Assembly: GCF_001637225.1 (NCBI RefSeq)
Contig: NZ_LVJI01000053.1
Span: 1-64,000 of the forward strand
DNA: 64,000 nucleotides
Source: Paenibacillus antarcticus
GTDB taxonomy: Bacteria; Bacillota; Bacilli; Paenibacillales; Paenibacillaceae
Direction of reading: 5' to 3'
The position numbers and the translations under genes were made by a program. A model generated the notes under the pieces. The model searched no databases. It had not been told where the DNA came from and worked only from the letters and a program-made list of their open reading frames with translations. Positions 1-8,722 of this stretch are shown here, one piece after another (position 1 is the stretch's first letter; each line of letters begins with the position of its first letter).

Positions 1-54
1 ACTGATATTTTCTAGCAGCGATTTCGAGAAGCATAAGCTTCGAAAAATCATGTT

Positions 55-169
55 TGGTGGCGATAGCGGAGGGGTTCCACACGTACCCATCCCGAACACG
101 ACCGTTAAGCCCTCCAGCGCCGATGGTACTTGGACCGCAGGGTCCTGGGAGAGTAGGACGTCGCCAAGC
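55..169 (+). rRNA. rrf: 5S ribosomal RNA
   Basis: The stretch begins TGGTGGCGATAGCGGAGGGG, contains the conserved CCCATCCCGAACACG block, and ends with the GGAGAGTAGGACGTCGCCA arm that pairs with the 5' end. This is the usual Bacillales 5S layout of about 115 nt. It is immediately followed by a tRNA cluster, so the window opens at the 3' end of a 16S-23S-5S operon. The first 54 bases are probably 23S-5S spacer. The exact ends are good to a few bases. Confidence 0.95.
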
Positions 170-246
170 AGTCATCCTGAAATACATGTACATACACTTA
201 TGTAGGTCATGTTTTACAGAAAGCATTATAACACAATTGCTTATAT

Positions 247-322
247 TCCCTGATAGCTCAGTTGGTAGAGCACTCGACTGTTAATCGAGTTGTCACAGGT
301 TCGAGCCCTGTTCGGGGAGCCA
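247..322 (+). tRNA. tRNA-Asn (GTT)
   Basis: A cloverleaf with acceptor TCCCTGA/TCGGGGA, anticodon GTT and T-arm GGTTCGAG. The 3' CCA is encoded. First tRNA after 5S rRNA. Confidence 0.96.
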
Positions 323-327
323 TATAA

Positions 328-402
328 GGCCCGTTGGTCAAGCGGTTAAGACACCTCCCTTTCACGGAGGTAACAGGGGTTCGATTCCCCTACGGGTCAC
401 CA
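328..402 (+). tRNA. tRNA-Glu (TTC)
   Basis: Acceptor GGCCCGT/ACGGGTC, anticodon TTC in the loop after CCTCC, T-loop GGTTCGATTCC, encoded CCA. It lies five bases after tRNA-Asn in the same array. Confidence 0.96.
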
Positions 403-423
403 ATTATATTGTTTTACTCATAT

Positions 424-499
424 GGAGGCTTAGCTCAGCTGGGAGAGCATCTGCCTTACAAGCAGAGGGTCGGGGGTTCGATCCCCTCAGCCTCCACCA
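424..499 (+). tRNA. tRNA-Val (TAC)
   Basis: Acceptor GGAGGCT/AGCCTCC, D-arm TAGCTCAGCTGGGAGAGC, anticodon TAC, encoded CCA. Confidence 0.96.
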
Positions 500-525
500 T
501 AATAATTTTATATGCTTATCAATGA

Positions 526-599
<74 letters not shown>

Positions 600-632
600 T
601 TAATTTTATTCCATTAAGGAATAGATTACTAT

Positions 633-710
633 GGAACCGTGGTGTAGTTGGCCTAACATGCCTGCCTGTCACGCAGGAGATCGCGGGTTCGAATCCCGTC
701 GGTTCCGCCA
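633..710 (+). tRNA. tRNA-Asp (GTC)
   Basis: Acceptor GGAACCG/CGGTTCC, anticodon GTC, discriminator G, encoded CCA. This is the tRNA that the T-box upstream of hisS-aspS appears to read (see the leader at 33.6 kb). Confidence 0.96.
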
Positions 711-722
711 TTTTTACAATAT

Positions 723-798
723 GAGTCATTAGCTCAGTCGGTAGAGCACCTGACTTTTAATCAGGGTGTCGAAGGTTCGAATCCTTCATGACTCACCA
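723..798 (+). tRNA. tRNA-Lys (TTT)
   Basis: Acceptor GAGTCAT/ATGACTC, anticodon TTT, T-arm GAAGGTTCGAATCCTTC, encoded CCA. Confidence 0.96.
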
Positions 799-813
799 TT
801 TCTTTATCAGTGT

Positions 814-898
814 GCGCGTGTGGCGGAATTGGCAGACGCACTAGACTTAGGATCTAGCGTTTCACGACGTGGGGGTTCAAGTCCCTCCACGCGCACCA
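814..898 (+). tRNA. tRNA-Leu (TAG)
   Basis: 85-nt class II tRNA with a long variable arm (CGTTTCACGACG), acceptor GCGCGTG/CACGCGC, anticodon TAG, encoded CCA. Confidence 0.95.
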
Positions 899-905
899 TA
901 TGTTT

Positions 906-980
906 GCGGACGTGGCTCAGCGGTAGAGCATCGCCTTGCCAAGGCGAGGGTCGCGGGTTCGATTCCCGTCGTCCGCTCCA
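906..980 (+). tRNA. tRNA-Gly (GCC)
   Basis: Acceptor GCGGACG/CGTCCGC, anticodon GCC, T-arm GCGGGTTCGATTCCCGT, encoded CCA. Confidence 0.96.
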
Positions 981-998
981 TTTTTTATTCTTGTATTT

Positions 999-1075
999 GC
1001 GCCCTTAGCTCAGCTGGATAGAGCGTTTGACTACGAATCAAAAGGCCAGGAGTTCGAATCTCTTAGGGCGCACCA
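999..1075 (+). tRNA. tRNA-Arg (ACG)
   Basis: Acceptor GCGCCCT/AGGGCGC, anticodon ACG (A34 normally edited to inosine), encoded CCA. Confidence 0.96.
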
Positions 1076-1099
1076 TTTTTATTTAGTAAATACATATTC

Positions 1100-1179
1100 G
1101 CCGGTGTGGCGGAACTGGCAGACGCGCACGACTCAAAATCGTGAGGGAAACCGTGGGGGTTCGAGTCCCTTCACCGGCA
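1100..1179 (+). tRNA. tRNA-Leu (CAA)
   Basis: Class II tRNA with long variable arm, acceptor GCCGGTG/CACCGGC, anticodon CAA. No CCA is encoded after the discriminator A. Confidence 0.94.
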
Positions 1180-1184
1180 TACAA

Positions 1185-1258
1185 CGGGACGTAGCTCAGC
1201 TTGGTAGAGCACCTGGTTTGGGTCCAGGGGGTCGCATGTTCAAATCGTGTCGTCCCGA
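1185..1258 (+). tRNA. tRNA-Pro (TGG)
   Basis: Acceptor CGGGACG/CGTCCCG, anticodon TGG in the loop TTTGGGT, no encoded CCA. Last tRNA of the array, followed after a few bases by an intrinsic terminator. Confidence 0.94.
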
Positions 1259-1266
1259 TAAATCTT

Positions 1267-1298
1267 AAAGACCATCGAAGTTATTCGATGGTCTTTTT
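1267..1298 (+). terminator. Terminator of the rRNA/tRNA operon
   Basis: A 13-bp perfect stem (AAAGACCATCGAA / TTCGATGGTCTTT) with a four-base loop and a T-run. It closes the 5S-tRNA transcript. Confidence 0.9.
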
Positions 1299-1362
1299 GC
1301 TGTATAAATCTATCACTCTTCGGTCACAATAAAGAAAAGAAGGCAGATAGAAGGGGATCAAT

Positions 1363-2064
1363 GTGAATGCTTCAAAACTAAAAAAGCAAATTAAAAAGAA
1401 TTGGAAACAGTGGAAGCGACGTACTGGAACAACCGCATTGTGTGTGATCGTAGTTGGGATGGCTTGGTGGGGATTACATCTCTCTGAGAAAGTTCAATCT
1501 TTATTGAATTCAAAACCACAAATTGCGGTCGAAACTCTACAATACCTACAAAATACTAATACTTCGCTTGATGGGGAGTCTAATGACGATCTGTATTTTT
1601 TGCAAAGATTAAATGATTCCGATAAAGCTCATAAGGTTATGTTTAGGAGGAGTTATGTTTGTGGTCAAGAAGAACAAGTTCTAGGTAAGATGCGTTTTGA
1701 GAGGATCAGTGAGCTGATTCATAAGAACCCCACTTGGACAGGACATCTTGATCATAACGGGGATGTATGGCTAGTAGAATCGATCTCAGACTTATCTCCT
1801 GTCTGTAAACAGAAGGCATATATGAGTATGGATGCAGATGGAAATCTTACGTTGTATGAAGGACCACCGAATAAGGAAAAGGTATTAAAAACATTCTTTC
1901 AGCTTGATATCAATTCTATGGAATCGGCACTCCCTGAAGGCGTACTAAAAGAATTATACGATGGGATTCGAATTCAGGATATTGATGAGTATAACAGTGT
2001 TATATCAACCTTTAGTGACTATGCACGGGAACATAGCGCTAATGTTATGAAGAGAACGAATTAA
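1363..2064 (+). CDS. BofC-like membrane-anchored protein
   Basis: A 233-residue protein with a basic N-terminus, one membrane segment at about residues 23-42 and an extracytoplasmic remainder. The C-terminal third has the pattern I/LSP...K...Y.....G....(Y/F).G.P, then FFQLDINSMES, then VLKELYDGI and a final VI..F..Y. I recognise this from B. subtilis BofC (about 170 aa), the forespore protein that restrains SpoIVB signalling to pro-sigma-K processing. bofC sits beside ruvA in B. subtilis, and ruvCAB lies 8 kb downstream here. The GTG start is preceded by AAGGGGATC; an ATG two bases upstream is out of frame and stops at once. The protein is longer than BofC at its N-terminus, so function is inferred. 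Confidence 0.65.
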   Translation: MNASKLKKQIKKNWKQWKRRTGTTALCVIVVGMAWWGLHLSEKVQSLLNSKPQIAVETLQYLQNTNTSLDGESNDDLYFLQRLNDSDKAHKVMFRRSYVCGQEEQVLGKMRFERISELIHKNPTWTGHLDHNGDVWLVESISDLSPVCKQKAYMSMDADGNLTLYEGPPNKEKVLKTFFQLDINSMESALPEGVLKELYDGIRIQDIDEYNSVISTFSDYAREHSANVMKRTN

Positions 2065-2084
2065 AGATAAACTGAAGAGAACAA

Positions 2085-2121
2085 AAATAAATCCTTCTAG
2101 TGAACTAGAGGGATTTATTTT
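2085..2121. terminator. Bidirectional terminator between the BofC-like gene and ilvE
   Basis: Long stem AAATAAATCC...CTAG / CTAG...GGATTTATTT with a short loop. A/T-rich flanks on both sides let it serve both convergent genes. Confidence 0.8.
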
Positions 2122-2138
2122 AATTACAATATATAATG

Positions 2139-3203
2139 TTAGACTTGAACTGTCCAATGAAGCGTATCCGGTATCAATCCAGTTTGAATACCAGTAATGG
2201 TATCATAGAGTTTCTGCGAAAGTTGACCAATATGCCCTTGATTAACGATCATTTGATGATTATTCCAGAATAATTCCCCAACTGGAGAAATTACGGCAGC
2301 GGTCCCGGTTCCAAAAACCTCTTCTAAAGTACCATTAAGGGATGCTTCGTAGACTTCTTCTATAGAAATCTGACGTTCCTCAACAGGAACTCCCCAATTG
2401 TTTAATAGCTCCATAATAGAATCTCGGGTTACACCTGCTAAAATGCTACCATTAAGTTCAGGGGTAATAACTTTGCCATTAATTTTAAAGAATATATTCA
2501 TGCTGCCAACTTCTTCAATATATTTCTTCTCTATAGCATCTAGCCAAAGTACTTGAGAGTACCCTGCATCTTTGGCCTCCGTCTGAGCTTTGATACTGGC
2601 AGCATAATTACCTGCTGCTTTAGCAGTACCTAATCCACCACGAACCGCACGTGTATAGGAGCTTTCAACATTAATCTTAACAGGTTCTAATCCTTCGCTA
2701 TAGTAAGCACCAACAGGTGATAGAATGACGAGAAGTTGATAAGTGTGGGAGGCACGTACACCTAGGCATGCTTCAGTTGCGATAATAAAAGGTCGAATAT
2801 ATAGTGAAGTACCTTTTCCGGAAGGAATCCATTCTTTGTCTACATTAACTAGTTTTTGAATGGCATGGATGATGAAATCGCCATCGATTTCTGGAATCTC
2901 AAGACGTCTATTCGATTGGTTGAAGCGCTCCATATTTTTATTGGGTCTGAACAAAAGAATTTGCTCATCCTTCGCTATGAATGCTTTCATGCCCTCAAAA
3001 ACGGCTTGACCGTAGTGAAATACCATTGCTGCAGGATCTAACACTAAAGGAGCATAAGGAACAATACGAGGCTCATGCCACCCTTGTTCTAAATTGTAGT
3101 CTAGTAGAAACATATGGTCTGTAAAATAATGACCAAAAGGTAGATTACTTTGATCTGGTTTGGCTTTGCGGATGTCTGTTTGCTGAATTTTAATTTCTTC
3201 CAT
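2139..3203 (-). CDS. ilvE: Branched-chain amino acid aminotransferase
   Basis: A 354-residue fold-type IV PLP aminotransferase that interconverts Leu/Ile/Val and their 2-oxo acids with 2-oxoglutarate. Family signatures are visible: FEGMKAF near the N-terminus, YIRPF, LWLDAIEKKYIEEVGSMN (conserved E and GSMN), and FGTGTAAVISPV near the C-terminus. The catalytic lysine is in GGLGTAKAAGNYA. Length matches B. subtilis YbgE/YwaA. I chose the ATG at 3203 because AGGAGG lies nine bases upstream; another in-frame ATG six bases earlier is only three bases from that site. It is a single-gene unit transcribed away from the ABC operon, with a clear promoter at 3246-3275. Confidence 0.95.
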   Translation of the reverse strand: MEEIKIQQTDIRKAKPDQSNLPFGHYFTDHMFLLDYNLEQGWHEPRIVPYAPLVLDPAAMVFHYGQAVFEGMKAFIAKDEQILLFRPNKNMERFNQSNRRLEIPEIDGDFIIHAIQKLVNVDKEWIPSGKGTSLYIRPFIIATEACLGVRASHTYQLLVILSPVGAYYSEGLEPVKINVESSYTRAVRGGLGTAKAAGNYAASIKAQTEAKDAGYSQVLWLDAIEKKYIEEVGSMNIFFKINGKVITPELNGSILAGVTRDSIMELLNNWGVPVEERQISIEEVYEASLNGTLEEVFGTGTAAVISPVGELFWNNHQMIVNQGHIGQLSQKLYDTITGIQTGLIPDTLHWTVQV

Positions 3204-3245
3204 GTTCATAATCCTCCTATGTCTCAATGAAATATATTATCTTAC

Positions 3246-3275
3246 ATTATAAAGAATAAAAAAACAATTGGTCAA
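3246..3275 (-). promoter_or_regulatory. Probable sigma-A promoter of ilvE
   Basis: On the reverse strand TTGACC, an 18-base spacer rich in T, then TATAAT, about 45 bases upstream of the ilvE start. Confidence 0.65.
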
Positions 3276-3498
3276 TCCAATTATGCCATTAAATTAATAG
3301 TTACCAATATAGAGTTGAATAATACGTTACTCATAACGATTAGTTATCTTAATTCACTTTTTCAGATAGTCAACTAAATGATAGAAACAACATAATACGT
3401 ATAAGTTTTATAACATATATAAGAAGAAAAGAGATTTATAATTGAGGAACTAGAGGTTTCATGTCATATAAACTAACGCAAACCGATAATAATTACCA

Positions 3499-3514
3499 AT
3501 GATTTCGCTTACAT
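3499..3514 (-). promoter_or_regulatory. Candidate CcpA cre site upstream of the sugar ABC operon
   Basis: The reverse strand reads ATGTAAGCGAAATCAT, which fits every position of the consensus WTGNAARCGNWWWCAW. It lies about 37 bases upstream of the -35 hexamer at 3551 and 108 bases upstream of the lipoprotein gene. CcpA control of a carbohydrate importer would be expected. Its position upstream of the promoter leaves open activation, looping, or repression of another start point. Confidence 0.55.
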
Positions 3515-3550
3515 TAGAGTATTTTACCCCTTTTATAGATAAACCTTACC

Positions 3551-3579
3551 TTGCGAGAATAGAATGCGCTTTCTATAAT
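3551..3579 (+). promoter_or_regulatory. Probable sigma-A promoter of the ABC importer operon
   Basis: TTGCGA, 17 bases, TATAAT. Transcription would start near 3586, giving a leader of about 36 bases before the lipoprotein start at 3622. The remainder of the 3204-3621 gap is A/T-rich and shows no gene. Confidence 0.55.
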
Positions 3580-3621
3580 AAGAAGTGTAATAGAAATCAT
3601 TATATATGGAGGGTCATAAAA

Positions 3622-5004
3622 ATGAAAAAGAGCATCACAATGATTTTGTCCTTGATTTTCGTTACTTCAGCATTACTTACTGGTTGCGGAGGCAACAATA
3701 ATGCTACGAACACAGCAAACAAGGGGAAAGATACCGACGTTAAAACAGAAGAGAAAGTAAGCGAAGAACCGTTTGAAATGACGATCCGCCATACACAGAT
3801 AGGTGCGGACAAAGAGAAACGTTTTGCTATCCTTCAGGATGTTGTGAAAACGGTTCAAACGGAAGTTCCTGGATTGACATTCAAGCTTGATGGGGTAGAT
3901 TCAGACGTAAACCGTAAAGAGAAACTTCGCGGGGAAATGGCTGCAGGAAGTACTCCTGAAATCTTTGAACTTTTCGGAAGCCCAGATTCCAAAATTTATG
4001 CTAAAGAAAACAAATTGCTTGATCTGACACCGATTCTTGCTGAACTAGGCATTGCAGACCAGTTCTCAAACCTAGATCCTTTCACGTACGAAGGAAAAGT
4101 ATACGGATTGCCAATCGGTGGTTCTGGTGAGGGTTTCTTCTATAATAAAGGTTACTATGAAAGTAAAGGCTGGAAAGCACCAACTACATTTGCAGAGTTA
4201 GATCAACAACTAGCTGATATCAAAGCTGACGGTAAAGTACCAATGGCTGGAGCTTCTAAAGCTGGATGGGTACCTCTAATGCTTGCTAATCACTTGTGGT
4301 CTCGTTATGCAGGTCCAGACGTTACTAACAAGTTCGCTACAGGCGAAGCTAAATGGAGTGACGCTAACGTAGTTCAAGGTTTTGCTAAGTATAAAGAGTG
4401 GGTAGACAAAGGATATTTCAAAAAAGGCGAACTTGGCTTTGAGTATGCTGAGTACACAACTCAATTCACAAGTGGTGAAGCCATTCTTATGTATGACGGA
4501 ACTTGGAAGTCTTCCGTATTCAAAGCTGGTCAATCCGGTGAAGGTTTGATCGGTAAAGTTGGATTCTTCAATCTTCCAGCAGTTGATGGCGGAGTTGGTG
4601 ATCAAACTGCACTTATGCGTGATGTAAACAATGGTTACGGATTCTCGGCTACTGTTGCAAATGATCCACGTCAGTTAGCTGCTGTTACATCATTCATTAA
4701 GAATTTCTATAATGAACAAATTCAATTACGCGGACTTGTAGAAGATGGTGTTCTTCCTTCTATGAAAATTGATCAAGCTAAGCTTAACGAAAGTATTACA
4801 GATGATTTGATGAGTGAAATCGTTGCAGTTCTTAACACTTCCCAATCATCATTCCCTGCATTTGACTCACTTGTTCAAGCAGATGTTACAACTGAAATCA
4901 GTAATATTCAGATTCAAAGTTTGATCGGTGGTCAGACAACTCCTGAAAAAATGGGAGCAGCAATACAGAAAGTACAAGAAGAAGCTAACGCAGCAGTGGA
5001 ATAA
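3622..5004 (+). CDS. Carbohydrate ABC transporter substrate-binding lipoprotein
   Basis: A 460-residue solute-binding protein of the extracellular family 1 type. The signal peptide ends in the lipobox LLTGC (lipidated Cys22), followed by an Asn/Thr/Lys-rich linker and a periplasmic-binding-like fold with motifs such as GLPIGGSGEGFFYNK and a late Trp/Tyr-rich ligand region. It would sit on the outer face of the membrane and pass a sugar or oligosaccharide to the two permeases downstream. The ATG at 3622 follows GGAGGG; the frame is open further upstream, but that part lacks a signal sequence or ribosome site. The substrate cannot be read from the sequence. Confidence 0.9.
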   Translation: MKKSITMILSLIFVTSALLTGCGGNNNATNTANKGKDTDVKTEEKVSEEPFEMTIRHTQIGADKEKRFAILQDVVKTVQTEVPGLTFKLDGVDSDVNRKEKLRGEMAAGSTPEIFELFGSPDSKIYAKENKLLDLTPILAELGIADQFSNLDPFTYEGKVYGLPIGGSGEGFFYNKGYYESKGWKAPTTFAELDQQLADIKADGKVPMAGASKAGWVPLMLANHLWSRYAGPDVTNKFATGEAKWSDANVVQGFAKYKEWVDKGYFKKGELGFEYAEYTTQFTSGEAILMYDGTWKSSVFKAGQSGEGLIGKVGFFNLPAVDGGVGDQTALMRDVNNGYGFSATVANDPRQLAAVTSFIKNFYNEQIQLRGLVEDGVLPSMKIDQAKLNESITDDLMSEIVAVLNTSQSSFPAFDSLVQADVTTEISNIQIQSLIGGQTTPEKMGAAIQKVQEEANAAVE

Positions 5005-5021
5005 GGAGCAGTAAATTGAAT

Positions 5022-5058
5022 GTATCCTGGTTCATTCATTGATCCAGGGTACGTTTTT
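5022..5058 (+). terminator. Attenuating terminator between lipoprotein and permease genes
   Basis: Stem GTATCCTGG / CCAGGGTAC followed by GTTTTT, in the 104-base gap. A hairpin here would let the binding protein be made in excess over the permeases, a common arrangement in such importers. Confidence 0.7.
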
Positions 5059-5108
5059 AAAATCTCCTATTAAACACATCCGCTAATGTCCAACAATCGG
5101 AGGTAGTC

Positions 5109-5993
5109 ATGAACAAAGCACTGAGAAATCCCTTGGCCTTTACCCTATTTGTTTTACCGGCACTATTTCTGTTTATGATGTTTTTTATTTATCCCATTTT
5201 TAGTTCGATATATTACAGCTTAACCAGCTGGAATGGTGTTTCAGATACGGTTAAATTTGCAGGTCTTGCCAATTTCAAAAAAGCGCTTGGAGATGAGCGT
5301 TTCTGGATATCAGCTAAAAACAACGGATTATTTATTTGTTTCTCCGTTTTTATACAAGTACCTTTAATTGTATTGTTTTCACTCTTGATTGCTAACGTTA
5401 AAAAACTGAAGGGGCTGTACAAGACAGCTGTATTTATGCCTTCAATTATGTCAACAGCAGTTATCGGTATTCTTTGGGGTTTCATTTATGAGCCAAATAT
5501 CGGTCTACTTAATAAGTTGATTGGTCTGGTTGGTATAGAACCAATCTACTGGTTATCTGATGAAAGATTCGCAATGATCTCTATTCTGATCACGAATGCA
5601 TGGCAGTGGACTGGATTTTACATTGTAATGGTATTGGCAGCAATTCTGTCGATTCCAGGTGAACTGAATGAAGCAGCGATGATTGACGGAGCTACTGGAG
5701 TTCAGCGTGCAACAAGAATAACACTTCCACTCATCATGCCGATTATAACTGTCGTTATTATGTTATCCATTGCAGGAGCTATGAAAGCTGCTGATATTGT
5801 TATCGTCATGACGAAGGGTGGACCAGCTGGTTCTACTGAAGTAATGGCAACTTACATGATTAAATATGCAATCACCAACTTTAAATATGGGTACGGCAAT
5901 GCAATCGCCGTTCTAATCTTTATGTTTACGCTGTTGGTTACGGCTCTTTACCAGCTGTTGATTGCCAGACGTAACGAAAGGATTGAATACTGA
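5109..5993 (+). CDS. ABC transporter permease, MalF/UgpA type
   Basis: A 294-residue integral membrane protein with about six hydrophobic segments. The EAA loop at about residues 187-206 (NEAAMIDGAT...ITLP) is where the cytoplasmic ATPase docks. It pairs with the next gene to form the membrane channel of the importer. The start has GGAGGTAG just upstream. Its stop overlaps the next start by one base (TGATG), indicating translational coupling. Confidence 0.92.
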   Translation: MNKALRNPLAFTLFVLPALFLFMMFFIYPIFSSIYYSLTSWNGVSDTVKFAGLANFKKALGDERFWISAKNNGLFICFSVFIQVPLIVLFSLLIANVKKLKGLYKTAVFMPSIMSTAVIGILWGFIYEPNIGLLNKLIGLVGIEPIYWLSDERFAMISILITNAWQWTGFYIVMVLAAILSIPGELNEAAMIDGATGVQRATRITLPLIMPIITVVIMLSIAGAMKAADIVIVMTKGGPAGSTEVMATYMIKYAITNFKYGYGNAIAVLIFMFTLLVTALYQLLIARRNERIEY

Positions 5994-6823
5994 TGCTTCG
6001 TACCTTGAAAAAGTGTATCCCACATGTAGTTTTATTATCATATCTGCTCGTTATTCTCTTTCCTTTCCTGTTTGTGTTATTCTCATCAGTTAAGAAGAAT
6101 AATCTTGAGATTGCCTTGAATCCTTTTGGTATTCCGAAGGAATTTGTCTTCGATAATTATATTGAAGCATGGGTAAATGCCAAGATTAGTACGTATTTCT
6201 TCAACAGTATGTACATAGCTATTTTTGCATCAGTAGTGACTATTTTGTTGGGTTCGATGTTCGCATTTGCCGTAACTCGTATGCGTCAAGGCAAATGGAA
6301 CGGTATTCTTTTTTCCTTAGTTCTTATAGGAATGCTAATTCCTAATAATGCACTTATGCTACCTATTTATACTATAGTGCGTAAGCTAGGAATACTTAAT
6401 ACTCACTGGGCGCTAATTATTCCTTATATTGCTAATGCAATTCCATTTACTGTTATTATTTTGGCGGCATTTATGCGTATTCTTCCGAGAGAAATTGAAG
6501 AAGCAGCTGTAATGGATGGCTTGAATGCTCCAGGTATTTTTGCTAGAATTATTGTACCTTTAACGGTTCCAGCTATGGTTACAGTATTCATTGTTAATTT
6601 CCTGGGAAATTGGAATGAATTCTTACTTGCCAACTATTTCCTTTCCAATGATGAACTACGTACACTTCCGGTAGGAATGGTACAGTTCCGTGATCAATAC
6701 CAGATGAACTACGCACAAATGTCAGCAGGTATCGTCTACAGTGTGTTACCAGTTGTAATTATCTATGCGTTCCTTCAGGAAAAGATTATCGAAGGTTTAA
6801 CAGCGGGAAGCGTAAAAGGATAA
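5993..6823 (+). CDS. ABC transporter permease, MalG type
   Basis: A 276-residue partner permease. Six hydrophobic segments, a short N-terminal cytoplasmic tail and an EAA loop near residue 168 (EEAAVMDGLN...IIVPL). No ATPase gene lies in the operon. In Bacillales such importers usually share a distant MsmX-type ATPase, which I infer here too. The next gene starts 30 bases later. Confidence 0.92.
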   Translation: MLRTLKKCIPHVVLLSYLLVILFPFLFVLFSSVKKNNLEIALNPFGIPKEFVFDNYIEAWVNAKISTYFFNSMYIAIFASVVTILLGSMFAFAVTRMRQGKWNGILFSLVLIGMLIPNNALMLPIYTIVRKLGILNTHWALIIPYIANAIPFTVIILAAFMRILPREIEEAAVMDGLNAPGIFARIIVPLTVPAMVTVFIVNFLGNWNEFLLANYFLSNDELRTLPVGMVQFRDQYQMNYAQMSAGIVYSVLPVVIIYAFLQEKIIEGLTAGSVKG

Positions 6824-6853
6824 CGTTTCTTCGAAAGTTAGGAGCTTTAGCCC

Positions 6854-8722
6854 ATGAATTTACGCTACAAATTGTTTGCTGCATTTTTGGGCCTAATCAT
6901 CATCCCATTGTTTATTCTTGGGATGATTATGTTCTTTGTAACTTATAATTCAATTGAGAAGAAGTACAGTGAACAATCGGAGTATTCTCTCAAAGCGATT
7001 AGTTACAACATTTCAAATGTATTTAATGAGATGGATAACTTGACAGACAACGGGATTGCTACGTCGGTATTTCATATGGCGCTCAGTGCGGATGATCCCA
7101 CAAATCAGGATCTGACTGATAGTGAGCAGCTAAGTCTGAATGCCAGTCAACGTAACTTTCGAAGTCTACTGTTTAACCACCCTTCAATCAGTTACGCTTT
7201 TTTGTACAACTTCAATGGAAAAGGCGGCTCGGAAATCGTATCGCTATTTAGTAAAGATAATTTCAGTACCCTTCCATATGATAAGTTCAAAGAGAGCGAA
7301 ATGTACCGTGATGTTTTAACTATGAACGGAGTGCCAAAGTGGTTGGCTCCTCACGAATATCCTGAACTGACAGGAACTGAACCTGTTTTTACGCAAATCC
7401 GGCTTGTGAAAGAGCTAAGCTTCTTTCAGAACATCGGTATTCTCGTAGTGCAGATCAAAAATTGGGAGTTCGAATCGATATTTCGTAACCTGAAAGTAGG
7501 AGATAGCACTCAAAAGGTTTCTTTCATGCTCGTAAATGATGATGGAATGATTTTGTTCGATCCTGACAAAGATTTAAGTGGACAACATTTTCAATCATTT
7601 ACGAATAAAGAAATTACCTTTAAGAAAGGCTTCCAAAGTTTCAAAACACAGTTTGAAGGGGAGAAGAGTATTGTCTCGATGTACCACCTGAAGGATCATC
7701 CGTGGAGCCTAGTATCTGTGACATCATGGGATTCATTATCACGGGAAGTTACGATTTTTGCTAGATGGTTCGTTTTTGTTATTTTTATCTGTTTTTTAGC
7801 AGCTTTGATTTTTAACCTATTCTTTATGAATCGGATTACTGGTGAAATAGCGGTCATTGTTCGGTTCATGCGTCGCGTAGAGGGTGGAGATCTCATTAGC
7901 CGAATGGAAGAAAAGGGTAATGATGAACTAACACTGCTGGCTAAAGGTTATAATGACCTCATGGATAAAATCAATAACCTATTTAATCGGATTCAATTGG
8001 AGCAACGAAGAAAGAATCAAGCAGAGATGCGTGTTTTGCAGGCCCAGATTAAACCGCACTTTTTATTTAATACGTTAGAATCAATCAATGTGTTAGCTGT
8101 GCAGAATGAAGGTCGTAAGGTAAGTGAGATGGTTTACAGACTCGCAAGTATCTTGCGTATCACCATTCAGGATAGGGACGAAATCACACTTGAAGAAGAA
8201 ATTAAACATCTTCGTGACTATCTCGATATTCAAAAATTTCGTTTTGAGGATTTATTCGACTACGAAATAGATATTCCAAAAGAATTACACGGATGTGGAA
8301 TTTTGAAGCTTACTCTTCAGCCACTGGTGGAGAATAGTATTCAGCATGGCTTTGAGGGTATTCCCTATAAAGGCAAGCTAAGTATTAAAGGCTTTGAAGA
8401 ACGTGGTAATTTGATTCTTAGGATTGAAGATAACGGCATTGGCATGAACTCGTCCCAGTTGTCTATGTTTCAGTATATGGTAAGCGAGAGTGCCGATAAT
8501 GAAGATCAGGGTCATAAGGATGAAGCGAAACGCGGTAACCGGGTTCATCTGGAACGCAGGGGCCTCGGAGTCCGAAGTGTAGCTGATCGTATCCGTATTG
8601 AATATGGCTTCAGATATGGAATCTTCATTTGTTCCAGCCAGGATTGCGGGACAATTATTCAATGTGTCATACCTATATACGAGCAGGGGGAAGATCACAA
8701 TGCTAAAAGTATTATTGGTTGA
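6854..8722 (+). CDS. Sensor histidine kinase, YesM (LytS-type) family
   Basis: A 622-residue membrane kinase. Membrane segment 1 at about residues 9-30, a large extracytoplasmic Cache-like sensor to about 300, membrane segment 2 at about 304-325, then HAMP. The His_kinase box QIKPHFLFNTLESI carries the phospho-acceptor His402. The ATPase domain has LQPLVENSIQHG (N box) and IEDNGIGM (G box). It should sense a ligand or the loaded importer and phosphorylate the regulator encoded next. Start preceded by TTAGGAGC. Its 3' end overlaps the regulator gene by 23 bases. Confidence 0.93.
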   Translation: MNLRYKLFAAFLGLIIIPLFILGMIMFFVTYNSIEKKYSEQSEYSLKAISYNISNVFNEMDNLTDNGIATSVFHMALSADDPTNQDLTDSEQLSLNASQRNFRSLLFNHPSISYAFLYNFNGKGGSEIVSLFSKDNFSTLPYDKFKESEMYRDVLTMNGVPKWLAPHEYPELTGTEPVFTQIRLVKELSFFQNIGILVVQIKNWEFESIFRNLKVGDSTQKVSFMLVNDDGMILFDPDKDLSGQHFQSFTNKEITFKKGFQSFKTQFEGEKSIVSMYHLKDHPWSLVSVTSWDSLSREVTIFARWFVFVIFICFLAALIFNLFFMNRITGEIAVIVRFMRRVEGGDLISRMEEKGNDELTLLAKGYNDLMDKINNLFNRIQLEQRRKNQAEMRVLQAQIKPHFLFNTLESINVLAVQNEGRKVSEMVYRLASILRITIQDRDEITLEEEIKHLRDYLDIQKFRFEDLFDYEIDIPKELHGCGILKLTLQPLVENSIQHGFEGIPYKGKLSIKGFEERGNLILRIEDNGIGMNSSQLSMFQYMVSESADNEDQGHKDEAKRGNRVHLERRGLGVRSVADRIRIEYGFRYGIFICSSQDCGTIIQCVIPIYEQGEDHNAKSIIG

